Part shown: piece after piece, positions 23,842-36,690 of the stretch
How positions within the stretch are numbered: position 1 is the first letter of the stretch
Layout of the letters: the number at the start of each line of letters is the position of its first letter
NCBI RefSeq assembly: GCF_030272615.1
Contig: NC_081405.1
Coordinates: 155,417,613-155,481,612 of the forward strand
DNA length: 64,000 bases
Direction: 5' to 3'
From: Cryptomeria japonica
Taxonomy: Eukaryota; Streptophyta; Pinopsida; Cupressales; Cupressaceae
Made by a program: the position numbers and the translations under genes
The notes under the pieces: generated by a model
Seen by the model: the letters and a program-made list of their open reading frames with translations, nothing else
What the model was told of the DNA's origin: nothing
Database searches by the model: none

Positions 23842-26800
23842 ATGGCGCCCAAGATCCAAGACCCTGTAGTTGTCCAAAATGTGGAGAAGCCATCTTTGAA
23901 GTATTCCCTAACTCCTAAAGTTGCCTTAGAATCGGATGATAAAACTGCATTTTCACTCATCCCGGATCGAGTCTTATTGGTAGAAGATGTCAGATTCTTT
24001 ACCAGGTGCCGTGTTGAGGAACTCGGTCATGTAGAGATTAGTGACACATATGATGAACTGTGCACTGACGGCAAACTGGATAGTAAATTTGAACATATCA
24101 GAATCAAGGGATTAACTGAAGCCCTAGTTTATCCTCGTGTGTTCAAACCCCAATGGGTTAAGTTTGTATTGAGCAGAGTACATGACGATTTCATGTGGCT
24201 ACAAGAGCAACCGTTCAAGATCACAAAGGAAGTCATTCATCTGATCACCGGATATCCCATCTACGATCATGCTCATGCATAGAAAATGATATCACAAAAG
24301 GAGCTAATCAGTCTAACCAGAGTCGAATCTGATTACCAAGGATTGAAATTGAATAATGTCACTGATGCTAAACTAAAATTTGCAATCAGAGTCACTGGTT
24401 ACTGTTTCTTCCAATCTGCAAGGGAAAACAGTGTACCATGTGCTGTAGTGGACCTGGCCTACAAAATAGTAAAGAAGGGAATGAAAGTAGACTTGTGTGA
24501 AGTACTACTAAAGAACTTCTTTGAGAACCTGAACACAATAAGGAAGCTGAAGAAGAACAACTCAGCAAACACACTCAAGTTCGATTCACTACTTGTCTGT
24601 ATGTTTTTCTATTTTGAAAAGTTCTTTCCCTCAGTCGGTAAAGTAGTATGGGAGCTACATCGACCTATCACTCATTAGATCAATGATTACATCAAGAAGT
24701 TAGGAGATAACTTTAATGATGTCATGGATGATTACTTTAGGAAATTCCAAGAGAAAATGCACAACAAGTACAGGATCCCACCACAGCTGGTTGAAAAATA
24801 CAAGGACAATATTTGTTTTGAAGTTGACACTGATTACTGCTATGTAAATGCTATTGAATCAAGGATTCAGTCATTGCAACCAATGGGTTATGAAATTGAT
24901 CATTACATTACACAACAACAAATTGATGCCTACCTATCATTGCCAAGGCATGCAACTGAACTAAGGTATGGAACCTATGAAGAGGTAAAGGAGAAAGTAA
25001 AAATGAGCATTGTAGTTCCTAAGGCTACAAGGAAAGCAACAAAGATAATAAAAGCTTTATCTGAGAAATTCGGAGAAGAATCCTCATCTACACCTATCAA
25101 AGGCAATCTTGCCATTACCGAGGAAGAATCAAAAGCATAGGAGGCTACAATAACATTAAGCACATAGTTGCCAAAGGGAAAAGTTCTAAAAAGAAAGAAA
25201 TAGGACATTTCAAAGGCCCTACCGACTCCACCAACAAAGAGACCCAATACTAGAGCATCAGCTGCATCACTGAGCAAGAAACGAAAGACTATTGCCACTC
25301 CTAAGGTAACAAAGACTTACAAGAAATCTACTCGGAGACTCATTTTGGCAAAAGAGTCGAGTGATACAGAGTCTGATGATGCTAATAAATTCCAGATTGT
25401 GAAGAGCAAAAAGGCAAACATTCACAGTGTTGAAAACTTTTGTGCCAATCTTAAGGAATACAGTGGGTTTCCAGGATTTAGATATGTTAAGTATGAGTCT
25501 AGGAACAATGATGAGAAATGACAGATTGAAGAAGCTGTCATATGTACACTTTTGAAGTTTCGGTTAGCACCATTGGAACTAGCAAAGTCACTTCCAAGTG
25601 AACTCTACTCACATATTGATAATAGATGGAAATATGCAATGGATTCAGAGAGACAAATAAGAGAAAGAAGTCTTGTCCACTTATTTCTTGACATGTCTGT
25701 AGCTGAAATCAAGGAGCATTTGTCCACATACAATTCAAAATTTCTTGTGAAACAGAGAGCCTTAAAATTGATGAATGGGCTATATATTGATGTGGAGAAT
25801 GAGACTAAGGCCAAGTGGCAGGAGATCTTCAAACAAAAGGATGTCGGTGAACAATCTCAAATTGAAATTGATGATGTCACCAAGCAAGATCCAGATGTCA
25901 TCGAGCAAGGTCTAGACCCGGTTGACACAATACAAATTGATGAAGATGTAATGGATGAAGCCGCAAGAAATGATTGAAGGCACCACTTATGCAAAACTTG
26001 TGTCTAGTGAATCAGTCTTAGAACAAGTTCAGCCTTATCCGTCGGTGAAGCCAACAGTACCAACTGAAGCCCCCAAGGACACTGAACAAGTTACCAAAGG
26101 TAACAAATCTGAAGCTGCAGAAGATGCAGGTAACAAATCTGAAGCTACAACAGACACAACAAAAGATCAATCGTCTCAGGGACAGATAAGCAAAACAAAT
26201 ATTACAGCAGAGATGCCTAGCACTGAGCCATCCAAAGACACTGCAACTGCTACAGGAACAGTACAAAGTGTTGCATCTACCGAGCAACCTACCGAGGGAC
26301 ATAACGCCTCACAAGCACTTGTCTTAGTGCCTGAGACAAAAGGAAAAGAGAAAAAGGTGAGAAAGCATGGTTTTAAATTTGACTTATCTAAACCGATCGT
26401 GTTGCCCAATGTCGACATCTCCAAATTAAAAGGGCAAGCACTCACTGAATTTGGTGAACTATGCAAAGTAAAGGCCGAATAGGAGAAACAACTAGCAATA
26501 TAGAAAAAGAACAAGGTACTTCAAAAGGTTAGGACACTACTCATAGAAATGCTACCATCAGCAATAGTGTCTACCGATGCAGCCATCCATATTCAGTTGG
26601 ATGAACTCCTTAATCAGATTGAAACATCCAGAGTTGATGCATCTGAATACCTAAGCAAGCTCAATGATAAAGAGCTCACAACAAAAATGATAGAGGAAGT
26701 CCAAAAATCAATTGCTGTTGGCAAGGTAAAACTTGTCAAATTCATTGCTGAGTTGACCCCTCAACTCAAGCACATTCTTTATTTATTCTAGAAATTGTGT

Positions 26801-27232
26801 ACATTTTCTTTATTTATTAAAGACATCAAAAATAAAACAGATGCAATTGAGAAAGAGATCACCGATCTCTCCTGCAAGTTGACCACTGAGCCTAATTCAG
26901 TTCAAACTTTTTACAAAAAGCTACAATAGCTCATGGCTCAATAGTTAGAACTGAAGAATGAAGAGCATAAAATTAGGATGGATATAATGACCCTTCAAAC
27001 ATTATTCCTTCCTCATCTCTCATCAGTCCAAGAGCAGCTTAACCGAGCTACAAGCTTATCAACTACCCAAGAGGGAAGCACTCTTGATGGCTTGATATCA
27101 CTCTTATCTGATATTCAAGCACATAACTCATTAATGGAAAGTCTCTAAGACTCACTCTCAGTCACCCTCACTGACGCCCGGACCAAGTATAAGATTATTT
27201 TTGATTAGTTACCGCCTCCGAATGCAAATTAA
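23842..27232 (+). pseudogene. Accessory ORF of the non-autonomous element (plant-transposon-protein-like), degraded
   Basis: ATG at 23842 (MAPKIQDPVVVQ). The frame reads almost continuously for about 1100 codons, broken by stops (near 24280, 24676, 25138, 25166, 25201, 25518, 26480, 26501, 26789) and a frame change near 25960. The N-terminal part has a globular segment containing FKITKEVIHLITGYP and FFYFEKFFPSVGKVVW. The middle is basic/Pro/Ser-rich (RKATKIIKALSEKF). The C-terminal third is rich in Thr/Glu and then helical. The FxITxxxIxxITGxP pattern resembles domains of plant retroelement accessory ORFs ('putative plant transposon protein' type). No enzyme signature. Function unknown; capture or env-like position is speculation. 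Confidence 0.6.
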
Positions 27233-27610
27233 GTTTTTAATGTTTGTCAAAAAGGGGGAGTAATATTATGTTACTACACAGGGGAGGAAAGCCCAGCAAA
27301 GGGGGAGTAATTCTACACTTGGAGAATAGTATAGTTTTGATAACACAATTTTGAGTATTGTATACAAGGGGAGTCTACCGAGTAGAATATGCAGAATATA
27401 CAGAGCACACAAGTACAGTATAGAACCAAACCGAACATGCAAAATTTAGAGTTATGTACAGGATAATGATAAGGGGAGTATATCTACATATACTATTGAC
27501 TATTGTACATATTGTCAAGTATAGTCATTTTGTCAAGTATATATTTTTTTGAGTTATGACTTTGTAAGTAGTTTTTGTCAAACATCTCAACTAATGTCAA
27601 AAGGGGAGAC

Positions 27611-28799
27611 TGTTACTACTTATCAAATTGCCCTTAGTTTCATATCCAAAGTCATACTATATTCTAGTCGGTTAGTATTATCAAATCATGCAGTCAGTAC
27701 ACACAGAGAAGCCGGTATGAACAATCTAGTTGGTTACTGAAGAAAGCAGTCACAGAACATAGTATTCACCGAGCTGTTTACTGAGTAAAGGTTCATGGCT
27801 ACCGAGTGGTAAAGGTAACTCACTGAGTTGATATTCACCGAGTGAAACGTCTTACTAGATACACTAAACCTGGACATGCACATGAAAATGTGTTACAAGA
27901 TCGAGGCACATCTAATCATTTTTTGCATTGGAAATTGCACTAGGAGATTGTGCATGATTACAAGATCAATCTAACCTATGAGATATTTTGTTTAATCGAA
28001 GAATCTTTTTGTAAGATCGAAGCAATGAATCAGATCACCGCTATAAGAGATCTATATATACAGCACATTTCTAGGGTTAGACATAAGGCGTGATATGATG
28101 TGATAAGAGATGCAATGAGATAGCAGTGTGTATACATGAAGGAAGACTGTTACAGAGACACAGAGAGGTCACCGAGAAGGTTATCAGTGAACAGTCAAAG
28201 AACAGAGTAAATAGAAGGGTTTACCGAGTTTCATTATGGATTACCAAGGTATGCTACAAGCTAGGTAATCTTATTCAGAGCACATAGAATCTGCTTTAAC
28301 ATTTTAGATGTAAAGTTGCAAATATTTGTAATGATTATATTGTAATATTTTGAAGTTGTAAGAGAAACCTTTAACAGGGTAAAAGACTCTAACCAAGTCT
28401 ATAAATTGTAAATCCTTTAACTATGTGCTACACTTTTGTAGTGTTGTACAAATCCTTTAGTAAGGTAGATCTAACTAATCGTAATACTCCTAACAGGGTA
28501 AGCTATTAGAAATAGCTAAATGTAGCTCTAACCGAGCATTCTTTATTATTGCAGTAGTGAAGTTGTGGGTGCCATCCCCACCGCTATTTTTTGCTCTAAC
28601 CAAGAGTTTCTGCGTGACCAAAATATATGTGTTATGGAGTGAATCATGTATGACTATTATCTGTTGATTATAGTTTTGTTTTATGTTACTACACTATTCT
28701 TTTTATGCATAATAGTAAGGTTATTACAAAGGAAAAGTTTTGGAGTATTGATTCACCCCTCCCCTCTTAGTACATTAGCTTTCTATATTGGGCCTAACA
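27611..28799 (+). repeat. 3' LTR of the non-autonomous element
   Basis: TGTTACTACTTATC to GGGCCTAACA, colinear with the 5' LTR, preceded by the polypurine tract and followed by the target duplication CTATG. Confidence 0.93.
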
Positions 28800-29166
28800 C
28801 TATGTCATTCTAGTCCTAGAACTAGGAGGATAACAACATTTGAGCTCATGTTCCAGCCCCTCTCATAAGAGAGTCAAGGTTTTCATTTCTCTAATACCAT
28901 ATTTGAAATATGTGTAGAGATAGAGAATTCAAAATAATTTAAAATAAAATAGTATGTGTTTCATATATCTTATTCAATACATATTACATATATATATAAT
29001 TCCATATTCTATATTATAAGAAACCTCCTTCAACGAATCCTAAATATAATGAGTTGTTTAAACAACTCAACACATTCATAGGACTAATATAATAACCTAT
29101 TCAACAAACAATAAAAAACCTACCAAAATATTAATTTATGCATCCTATGATGCAATATTTCTAACA
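28800..29166 (-). repeat. LTR and primer site of the small minus-strand element
   Basis: On the minus strand 29166-28904 starts TGTTAGAAATATTGCATC and ends CATATTTCA (263 bp, TG...CA). It is followed 3-4 bases later by TGGTATTAGAGA (28888-28899), a variant of the initiator-Met tRNA primer site. The remaining 28800-28887 is internal sequence continuing at 16629 across the nested element. Confidence 0.6.
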
Positions 29167-30188
29167 TTTTTAAGTCATTAAATATCTTATTCTAGACATC
29201 CATAAATGTAGAATACAATAATTGTGTTCACAACCCACTTTAACCACTACTACTAGAACTCATCACCGCTCATGAATGTATTACAAATAATGGTAAGAAT
29301 TAAATATTACAAATTATTTTCCCCATACATTCTAAGTGTATTAGGGCACTTTCCAAGGATGTTGGAACCATGTCATAAGATTTACAAGGTAGATGACACC
29401 TTAATTCTAACAAATTGAATGTGTCCTTGCATGCTTGAGTTGATATATTTTCATATTTCTGTGTTGATAGAAGTACCTATGTTCATGTTTTTTTGTTGTT
29501 TGACTTGCACCCATAGGGTTTAGTAGAAAAATTCATTAGGATTACTTATATTAATCAATAAAGTGTGATGAATATAAATTAACTTGCAAGAATGTCTAGG
29601 TTTTTTAATATGAGGCTAGCTTATAGCCTTTAAAAACATCTAGTGAATAAATCTAAGGAGATTGGTTTGATCTTGGTGTTGTAGATAGTTTATAACCTAC
29701 CATTATAAGTGATTAAAGTTATAAGAAATAATATCACTTGTTCTTTATCAAACTCTCAAAGATATAAAAAAATTCCTTTTTCATTTAATTCTTAATATAA
29801 TATTTCAAATTATCAATTCCCATATCCTCTAAATTAATTAAGGTAAGTTATCTTATGCTTGATTTTTCATTTATTTAATAAGCTTCGATTTAGATCAAAT
29901 AGATTTTATTCTCTTAAATATGGGAGTATAGAAACCAATTAAAATATACACAAAGACAATCATAATGGTTACTAAAATGACTAAATATGGTTTTGTTAAT
30001 AGTTCAATATATTCCATCAAAATATTTTTTTATTACAAGTCAATTGCATTAAGCATTACATAATATTTTCTTTAACCAACCAAAAATTATTTTCTTAATT
30101 TTGAAGATACTATAAACTTATAACACATATCCATGAAATATTCCTTAGAACCATTATATAGACCAATATTAGAAAGAAAATCTCATTA
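29167..30188. other. AT-rich intergenic DNA
   Basis: No gene, RNA gene or clear repeat was recognised. It lies between the small LTR element and the 3' end of the terpene synthase gene. Confidence 0.6.
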
Positions 30189-30189
30189 A

Positions 30190-30195
30190 TTTATT
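30190..30195 (-). terminator. Polyadenylation signal of terpene synthase
   Basis: AATAAA on the minus strand, about 94 bases after the TAA stop at 30289-30291. Position fits a plant near-upstream element. By sequence only. Confidence 0.5.
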
Positions 30196-30288
30196 AAAAT
30201 GAAAATTCTATTACATTTTAAAATGTCTCTTAGCTCAATGATAAAGTGACTTATATCAATGCAGAAATTGTTAAAATATATTCAAAGG

Positions 30289-33200
30289 TTACATGTTTAT
30301 AGGTTCAATGAGGATTTGAGTTACATGGTTTTGTATGTCTTTATTTGAAATACTAAAACCATCTCTCTCTTTGTAGAAATGTAGGTAACCTCTTGTGATG
30401 TCATAAGCATAATCCTTGCTACATGTTGGAACGCCATCATTTTTCAAGTACTCCCAATTTAATTCTTTGAGTCGTTCATCCAATAAATTCTTGATGTAAT
30501 CCAATGCATCTTCTTCAATGGATCCTGGATTATCTCTCATGTAACACGCTACTGATGAATTTGTTTCTCCTCGAGCTATCTCACCCTTCACAACCAAAGA
30601 TTGAATTTTATATTAAAATATATAAATTGAGCTCACATCAAACTCAACATTTCATTTTTTATGAATTTACGTATAATGCTATTAATATGAAACATAATTA
30701 TATTACATACCTTAAAGGATTTAATATCACCTCTTAGTCTAAGGCTCATACACAAGAGATCCATGAATCTTGATGGATAATCAATTTTTGGAAGAATATT
30801 TTCTGAAAGGATCTCATCTATTGTTAACACGGGTTGCAATGTGGTTGCACGAGTCCCTGAACTAACTGTTCCATTCTCAATGTGTTCTGCCAAAGTTGGT
30901 ATGTGACTTGTAGCAAGCCACTCAGCTTCTTGCATCATGGCATTTGCATAACCTTCCCACTACATAAACAAGCCATAGTTTTAAATTAGAAACAATAAAA
31001 GCATATCATTTCATTAAAAATATATAAAAAAACTAAGTTTAACACCATTTTTAGTGTTAAAAGATAAATAACCCACTAAAGTATACAACACCACAAAATA
31101 ATTTCGAAGTATTAAACAATTAGATAATATAAGGAGAAAGGTACTAATAGACATCCCAAAACACATTTAATAATTTTTTTTTAAAAAGGTGATACAACAA
31201 ATTTAAGAAAGATCAGACAAAAATTAAACAAATCTATATACACAAGCCTATTAATTTGTTTTATTAAATTATAAAGCTAAGTATTGATTCTATATTCAGG
31301 TAAAATTAAGATGTGTAGACTAAAGCAAATTATGTGATAAAATAAGAAAAATAAAATAGGTGAATTAAGTATTTCACATATAAAGAAGATGATTAAATAA
31401 AATATTTAGTAAAACTAAATTTAATTAATATGAAATCAAGCATTAATTTTTACTAATATGATATAAAAATACTTGAGCTTATAAGATTAATATGGCCCTA
31501 TGATTAAAAATCATAATTTAAAATAGATGATAATATCTAACGTTATGAAGCAAGTGGAAAAATATGAAATTAAAATAATATTTTAGGTTTTCTCTTTTAA
31601 AAATTAAGGTTGAACAAATATGATGACCTATTGCATATATTTATAAGATAGTTAAAGTAAATAAAATATTTCATTTATGTATAGGTAAAATTAATACTAA
31701 AATAACAAAAACCATATCCATACAACATCTCTAGAGGGGGTGAGAGTATCTCGTCCTTGAATCTTTTCAGCTTCTCGATCCATTTCATTGATTGTCTCAT
31801 ACAATGCCATATATAGAACTTTCATATATTCGGGAAGATGGTCTATAGATGTCGGATCCCACCTAAGAGACACATAGAAGATTATTATATCACAATCCTA
31901 TATAGATGTATTATTAGGTATAAGTTATAACTAGACAAATCATGATTTACCACTTACTTCTTGATAGCCTTTGTGAGGAGTTTCAATTCATCTATTGTTC
32001 CATATGTGTCGTATATATCATCTAAATATGTTGCAATTGAAGAGAACTTTGCTACACCATATCTAAATGCAGCATACCTCTCATCCTCACAAATAGCACA
32101 TGCCATAAAAAAATATTCTACATGACGATGGCGAGCGAATTCCAATTTAGACAAACCAGACTCCCTCCACCATCTGAAATACAACACCCATTTAAAAATA
32201 AATCACGCAAAACCTTGATTACTCATAAAACTACTAACCAATTTCTTCCTTTCAAAATTGAAAAATAAAAAATAGTAAAAATTAAATTAAATTAAATTTT
32301 ACGTATAATTATAAAATCTAATAATCAATGTCGCTAACTCACCTAGAATAAGTTTTAAGCTCTTGTTGATGCAGTGACTGAATCGCATTGAAGTCCATTT
32401 TAGCTAAAAGTAAAAGTTTCTCATTGCCCGCCATCCTAAGTAGCCAATTATCTTATTATAATTTTTTGACATATATATATATATATAAAAGACGTCGCAA
32501 ACCCATGAATGGAAAATACATTTATTTAATACTGTAAAAGGTGTTTCCACTACCTGGCCCACGATTCGTTTTCTCCATAGATCTGGATATATTTCTTTGC
32601 TTCCAATCTGGGCAGATTGTTGTACCAGCCATACTCCAGATTGAATGATATCTGGATATAACAATGATCTTATTATAATATAAACAAAGGAGTTTGTATG
32701 ATCTATATATAGGAAAAGAACAAGTTTAATTGTAAATGCCTCTGCACTTTAATTCATCAAAAAAATTGTAAATGCCTCTGCACTTCACAGAGGAGTCAAT
32801 CTTCTAGTCTTCTTAAGCTTACCTCTTGTAAAAGGTTTGAGCTGATCCCACTCTTCTCCATAGCTTGATTTAAATATGTAGTAGAGAATTCCTTAGCCTC
32901 GTCCAAAATTTTCTCCCCACGAAAAGCAATATGTGAAGCCCGAAACAGATTTAGAATACCTTTAATTTTATCCTCCTCTGTTTGCGCAGTGGAGCACAAG
33001 AACTGCCCATTTGCTGTTCTAAAGGCTCCCAACATTCCTGCCATTATAGTTTCCACAATATTGTGTTAGCAAATATAGCAATATCAAGTGAACCCAAAAA
33101 TCAGATTGAATATAGGTTAAAATGTTTCTTATTTTCACAAGGTATTTAGATTTATAACAGAGATTATACCTGGAGAAACAGGATATCTATGGAGTCTAAG

Positions 33201-34061
33201 AATCCGAAAGCCCAAGGCCGTGATGTTGAGATCTCTTTGGCATTCACCCCAATGCCTGTTGCATTCCTTTCAAACTGTTATATACATATTGATGGCACAT
33301 TGTTTACTATAATAAATAGCATTTTAAGATGTAGATAATCTTACAAGAGTCAGGTCCTTTTCAAAGAATTTGTTTAATTAATAAAAAGCAAACCTGTAAA
33401 TAAAATCAAGGGCTTCTTTAATTTCCTTTTGAAAATGTCGATCTATTCCAAGACGTTCAATATTATCAACGAGGCCAAGAAGTGGGGAAACATTTTCTGC
33501 AGATGCACTGAACATGTCTTTGATCTCGCTAATAAGACCTCCACAACGCTCAGCGTAGAGAGGAGCCTGTGAAATTCCAATAACAATGAATTTTTATACG
33601 ATTTTCATTTCATCACTTATAATCCCTTAAATCAATAGAATAAATAATTTTTTTTTCAATATTATATTTCATATTCAATCTCTGTATTGTAAACATTCTA
33701 CCTATTATTGACAGAAAGCTTACAAAATCTATCATCTAACAAAACTAAAATACAAAAAAACATAAAAAATGCTTACATAAAAGTTCTATCATCTGACAAA
33801 GCTTACAAAATCGGTTACCTCATAAGGATGCTTCGGAAGAGACTGTATAAAATCATCGCCCCACAAGTTGGGATGATGCTTACCAGTGCGCCGCAATGGG
33901 ATTTCTACTTTAGATAAGGCCTGATTTACGATAGGCTTTATAAGCTTTTTCCTTGGTATTAATGGCACTGCTTTACTGCAAACTTGAAGATTGTGGGACT
34001 TGGCAGGGTGAGATTTGAGGCAAAAGCCCAAATTAGGGGAAAAAGTGGTGATAAGAGCCAT
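30289..34061 (-). CDS. Terpene synthase, TPS-d type (monoterpene-synthase-like), 10 exons, intact
   Basis: Class I terpene cyclase, expected to ionise a prenyl diphosphate (probably geranyl diphosphate, in plastids). Exons (minus): 34061-33819, 33566-33394, 33255-33170, 33037-32823, 32651-32554, 32435-32343, 32173-31958, 31862-31724, 30959-30711, 30585-30289. All nine introns are GT-AG and all phases agree, giving 1809 nt and 602 residues. Residues 1-56: Ser/Lys-rich leader, transit-peptide-like. [11 protein letters not shown] at 57-67 is RRX8W. RWWR at 303-306 is the RxR region. DDIYD at 354-358 and D499-x-x-S502-x-x-x-E506 bind Mg2+. No DxDD, so not a class II diterpene cyclase. An in-frame TAA lies 30 nt before the ATG. 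Length and exon count fit conifer TPS-d1. The product cannot be told from sequence; sesquiterpene activity is less likely because of the leader and RRX8W. Confidence 0.93.
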
Positions 34062-34133
34062 TGCAAGCAAAATTTGTTTGTTGCTTTTTTACAGAGAGAA
34101 TTGAATGTTGCAAGGAATGCTAGTTTGTTTCCA

Positions 34134-34140
34134 ATTTATA
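34134..34140 (-). promoter_or_regulatory. TATA box of terpene synthase
   Basis: TATAAAT on the minus strand about 75 bases upstream of the ATG at 34061, which would place the transcription start near 34105 and give a leader of roughly 40 nt. Confidence 0.6.
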
Positions 34141-34192
34141 GAGAAAAATCATTTGTGAAAAGGGAAGTTGCAAAATTTTCTAGTTCTTTTAG

Positions 34193-34198
34193 CACGTG
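34193..34198 (-). promoter_or_regulatory. G-box CACGTG in the terpene synthase promoter
   Basis: Perfect CACGTG about 55 bases upstream of the TATA box. G-boxes are bound by bHLH/bZIP factors, and bHLH factors such as MYC2 regulate jasmonate-responsive terpene genes in plants. Functional relevance here is inferred from position only. Confidence 0.45.
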
Positions 34199-34299
34199 TA
34201 GAATCTGGTTTTCTACATCTCCCTCGTGCGTTGAAATAGGAACCATGTCTTTTGGCGAGGTTTAATAAGAATTGATGACTCTTGGTATGTAGAAATGTA

Positions 34300-36690
34300 G
34301 GGAAGAAATAAAGTGTAAGTGTTTTATTGACATCCGTTTAGGATAAAAGTATAAAATTGTGTTACGTTTCAGTAAGTGTTTTATTGGATTTAAATGAGAG
34401 CAGCGGATGATAGGATGAAGGAAGGGGTTCAATTAATCTGTTTATATTTTAATAATCAGATTTTTTTAATTAAAATTCCAATAAAACGTTATTTAGCGGT
34501 TTAATAGATAGTCATTAATATACTCTCAAAAAAGGTTAGTAATTAAAGAAATTATACAATTTTATTGATACCAATAACACACAATTATTGTGATATTTGT
34601 GTATGAGGGTGAGAAGTCTGTGTGTGCAGTTAGAGTGGGGCTAAAGGTTATTGTTGTTTGCCACCCACCCTACATGGGTGGGTGGAAGGATAGAGAGTTG
34701 CTAGGGCCGTATGTGTGTGGGGATGGGTGGGGGGTTAAGTTAACTCTCACCCATCAACTACCTTAGAATAGTACGGGCCTACACACTTGATTACTTGATT
34801 GAGGTGTGTGAGCTAGGAGAGAAGGCACTTGGTTACATTTTTGTTTGATTCCCTCAGGTAGGGTGACAAATGGATGCAAAGAAATGTCTATTTTCTATAC
34901 CCAAGCATTAGATACATTAGGGAACAAATAGAGGTGATGGGTTGCAATTTGACGATTCATGTTCCAATAACCATGTATTGGATTTTGCTAATTAAAAATC
35001 CACTAAAAAATCAGTTAAGTGGGCCAATAGCCACCTAGCACTATACCCTAAAAACAAACTTAGCAATTAGAAGAGTTGTGCAATTTGATTGGTACCAATA
35101 GTACATAATTAATGGGACATTTGTGCATAAGTATTGGATCAATTGTGCAAATTTTGGGATGGTCAAAGTCAACTATTAATGGGGCAATAAAAAATATGTA
35201 TACATCAACTAAAAATGACCAATTTATGACCCTTGTGCACCTAATGAATCCCATTGCATTCGTTGTAACTACCCAAAAGCCAAAAAAGTTGCCACAAGCA
35301 CTTAAGTCGTATACAAAAACAAAAATATTGTCAAAATTTAGTGTACCATTTAGGAGCTCAAGGGTGTGCGAAGTTAACTATAATGACTATTGGTACCCTC
35401 CTCTTAAAGATAAATAAATAATTTTTAGGGATTAATGATAATAAGAAACTTTATGCTATGAACTCCATGTAAGAATGTCATTTTTAAATTAATTGTTATA
35501 TTTTAGATTTTTTAATGAAATTATGCCTAATGAAAATTGGCTTAATGCATATGGAAAAGGTTATGAGAAAGTATTTTTTATGATAGCAATTATAATATGT
35601 GTAAATATATTGTTGGGAAAATTTTGTTGCTAGCAATTAAATAGTACTTGGATAAAAAGCCGGAACCAAAATATCATCACATTTCTATGAAGAAACTTAG
35701 CTTGCTACCAAAATGAAAATATAGTTGCTAATCAAATTTTAAAAAATTAGCTAGGAAACAAACAAGGATGCCCATAAATGTGAAAATCCGTTGAGAAATT
35801 TGTTTGTCACCACGAAAAAAATTCCATCATCAAAAAATAAATAGCTAGGAAATAAACGAAGATTTCCATAAACGTCAAAATCCGTTGAAAAATCTATTTG
35901 TCACTACGAAAAAAATTCCACCACAAAAAATTTCGTCTAGAAAAACAAATGTACCAACCATTTCAATGTTCAATGTTGTGCTACAATTTAAACATTACAT
36001 AGGACCATCTTGAGACAACACCCAATCAAAAAATGTGTATATCATTTCAATAAGTCAAGTGAACCATGTCAAATTGGGCAATGTATATGCATGCATAAAA
36101 AAGACTCCTAACAAGACGATCTTTAACATTTAATAATTAAATTAAAAATTACAGTATTGTTATATTCTGATTTTTAATTCAATTATTAAATGCAAAAGAC
36201 TTTCTTGTAAGAACGTTTTTGATACCTCCATAGACAATCTGACCTAATTCCCCTTAAAATAACATAAACATTAATAATAATAAATAATAAAGAATGACAA
36301 ACATGACCAAAACTAATATATCTTGTCTTTGCATGTTAAAGATAGACACTCAATCTAACAGTACTTTTTTAATAATTATTAATTAAATTAAAAATTAGAA
36401 TATAATTATATTTTAATTTTCAATTTGATTTATAAATAAATAAAAAACTAATTAATATACATTCTGATTGTTGAATAGACAATGACCACAAAAATTATTC
36501 ATATATCGTACGTCAATCATTAAAAACTTTTTCTTGTAAAAGATGATTAAAGGCGCGACTTTGCTGCCTAAATATTGTACGGAACAGCCTGTTAATGAGT
36601 AGGTTTGAACATTTGAGCAACTTTAATAGTCTTTTCTCTATCTGCCAACGACAAATTTCATAGTGTCGACCTGATTCTTCGGGCATACAT
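34300..36690. other. Intergenic DNA with dispersed and short tandem repeats
   Basis: No gene was recognised. The segment 34990-35290 (AATCCACTAAAAAATCAG ... GTGCATAAGTATTGGATCA) is repeated in the same orientation at 38540-38830. At 35745-35930 a segment of about 94 bp (GCTAGGAAAYAAAC ... CGAAAAAAATTCCA) occurs twice in tandem. The 101-codon frame at 35112-35417 overlaps the dispersed repeat and is not supported as a gene. Confidence 0.6.

Larger units (their letters stand above)
16630..28799 (+). mobile_element. Full-length non-autonomous LTR retrotransposon, gag plus accessory ORF, no pol
   Basis: Two LTRs of equal length (16630-17818 and 27611-28799, 1189 bp each), flanked by a perfect target duplication CTATG (16625-16629 and 28800-28804). 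The primer-binding site TGGTATCAGAGC is at 17821-17832 and the polypurine tract AAAAGGGGAGAC at 27599-27610. The internal region holds a coiled-coil/zinc-knuckle gag (17881-19212) and a second ORF region (23842-27232). It also carries a nested 4.1-kb insertion (19687-23810). No protease, integrase or RT motif was found in any frame. LTRs differ at roughly 55 positions by eye (about 4-5%), mostly transitions. It must rely on another element for replication enzymes (inference). Confidence 0.9.

Noticed and set aside
33170-33300. Frameshift in terpene synthase exon 3
   Set aside because: It appears only if the acceptor at about 33280 is used; the acceptor just before 33255 restores the frame and the family alignment.
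30289-34061. Class II or bifunctional diterpene synthase (abietadiene- or taxadiene-like)
   Set aside because: Length is 602 residues with no extra N-terminal domain and no DxDD motif.
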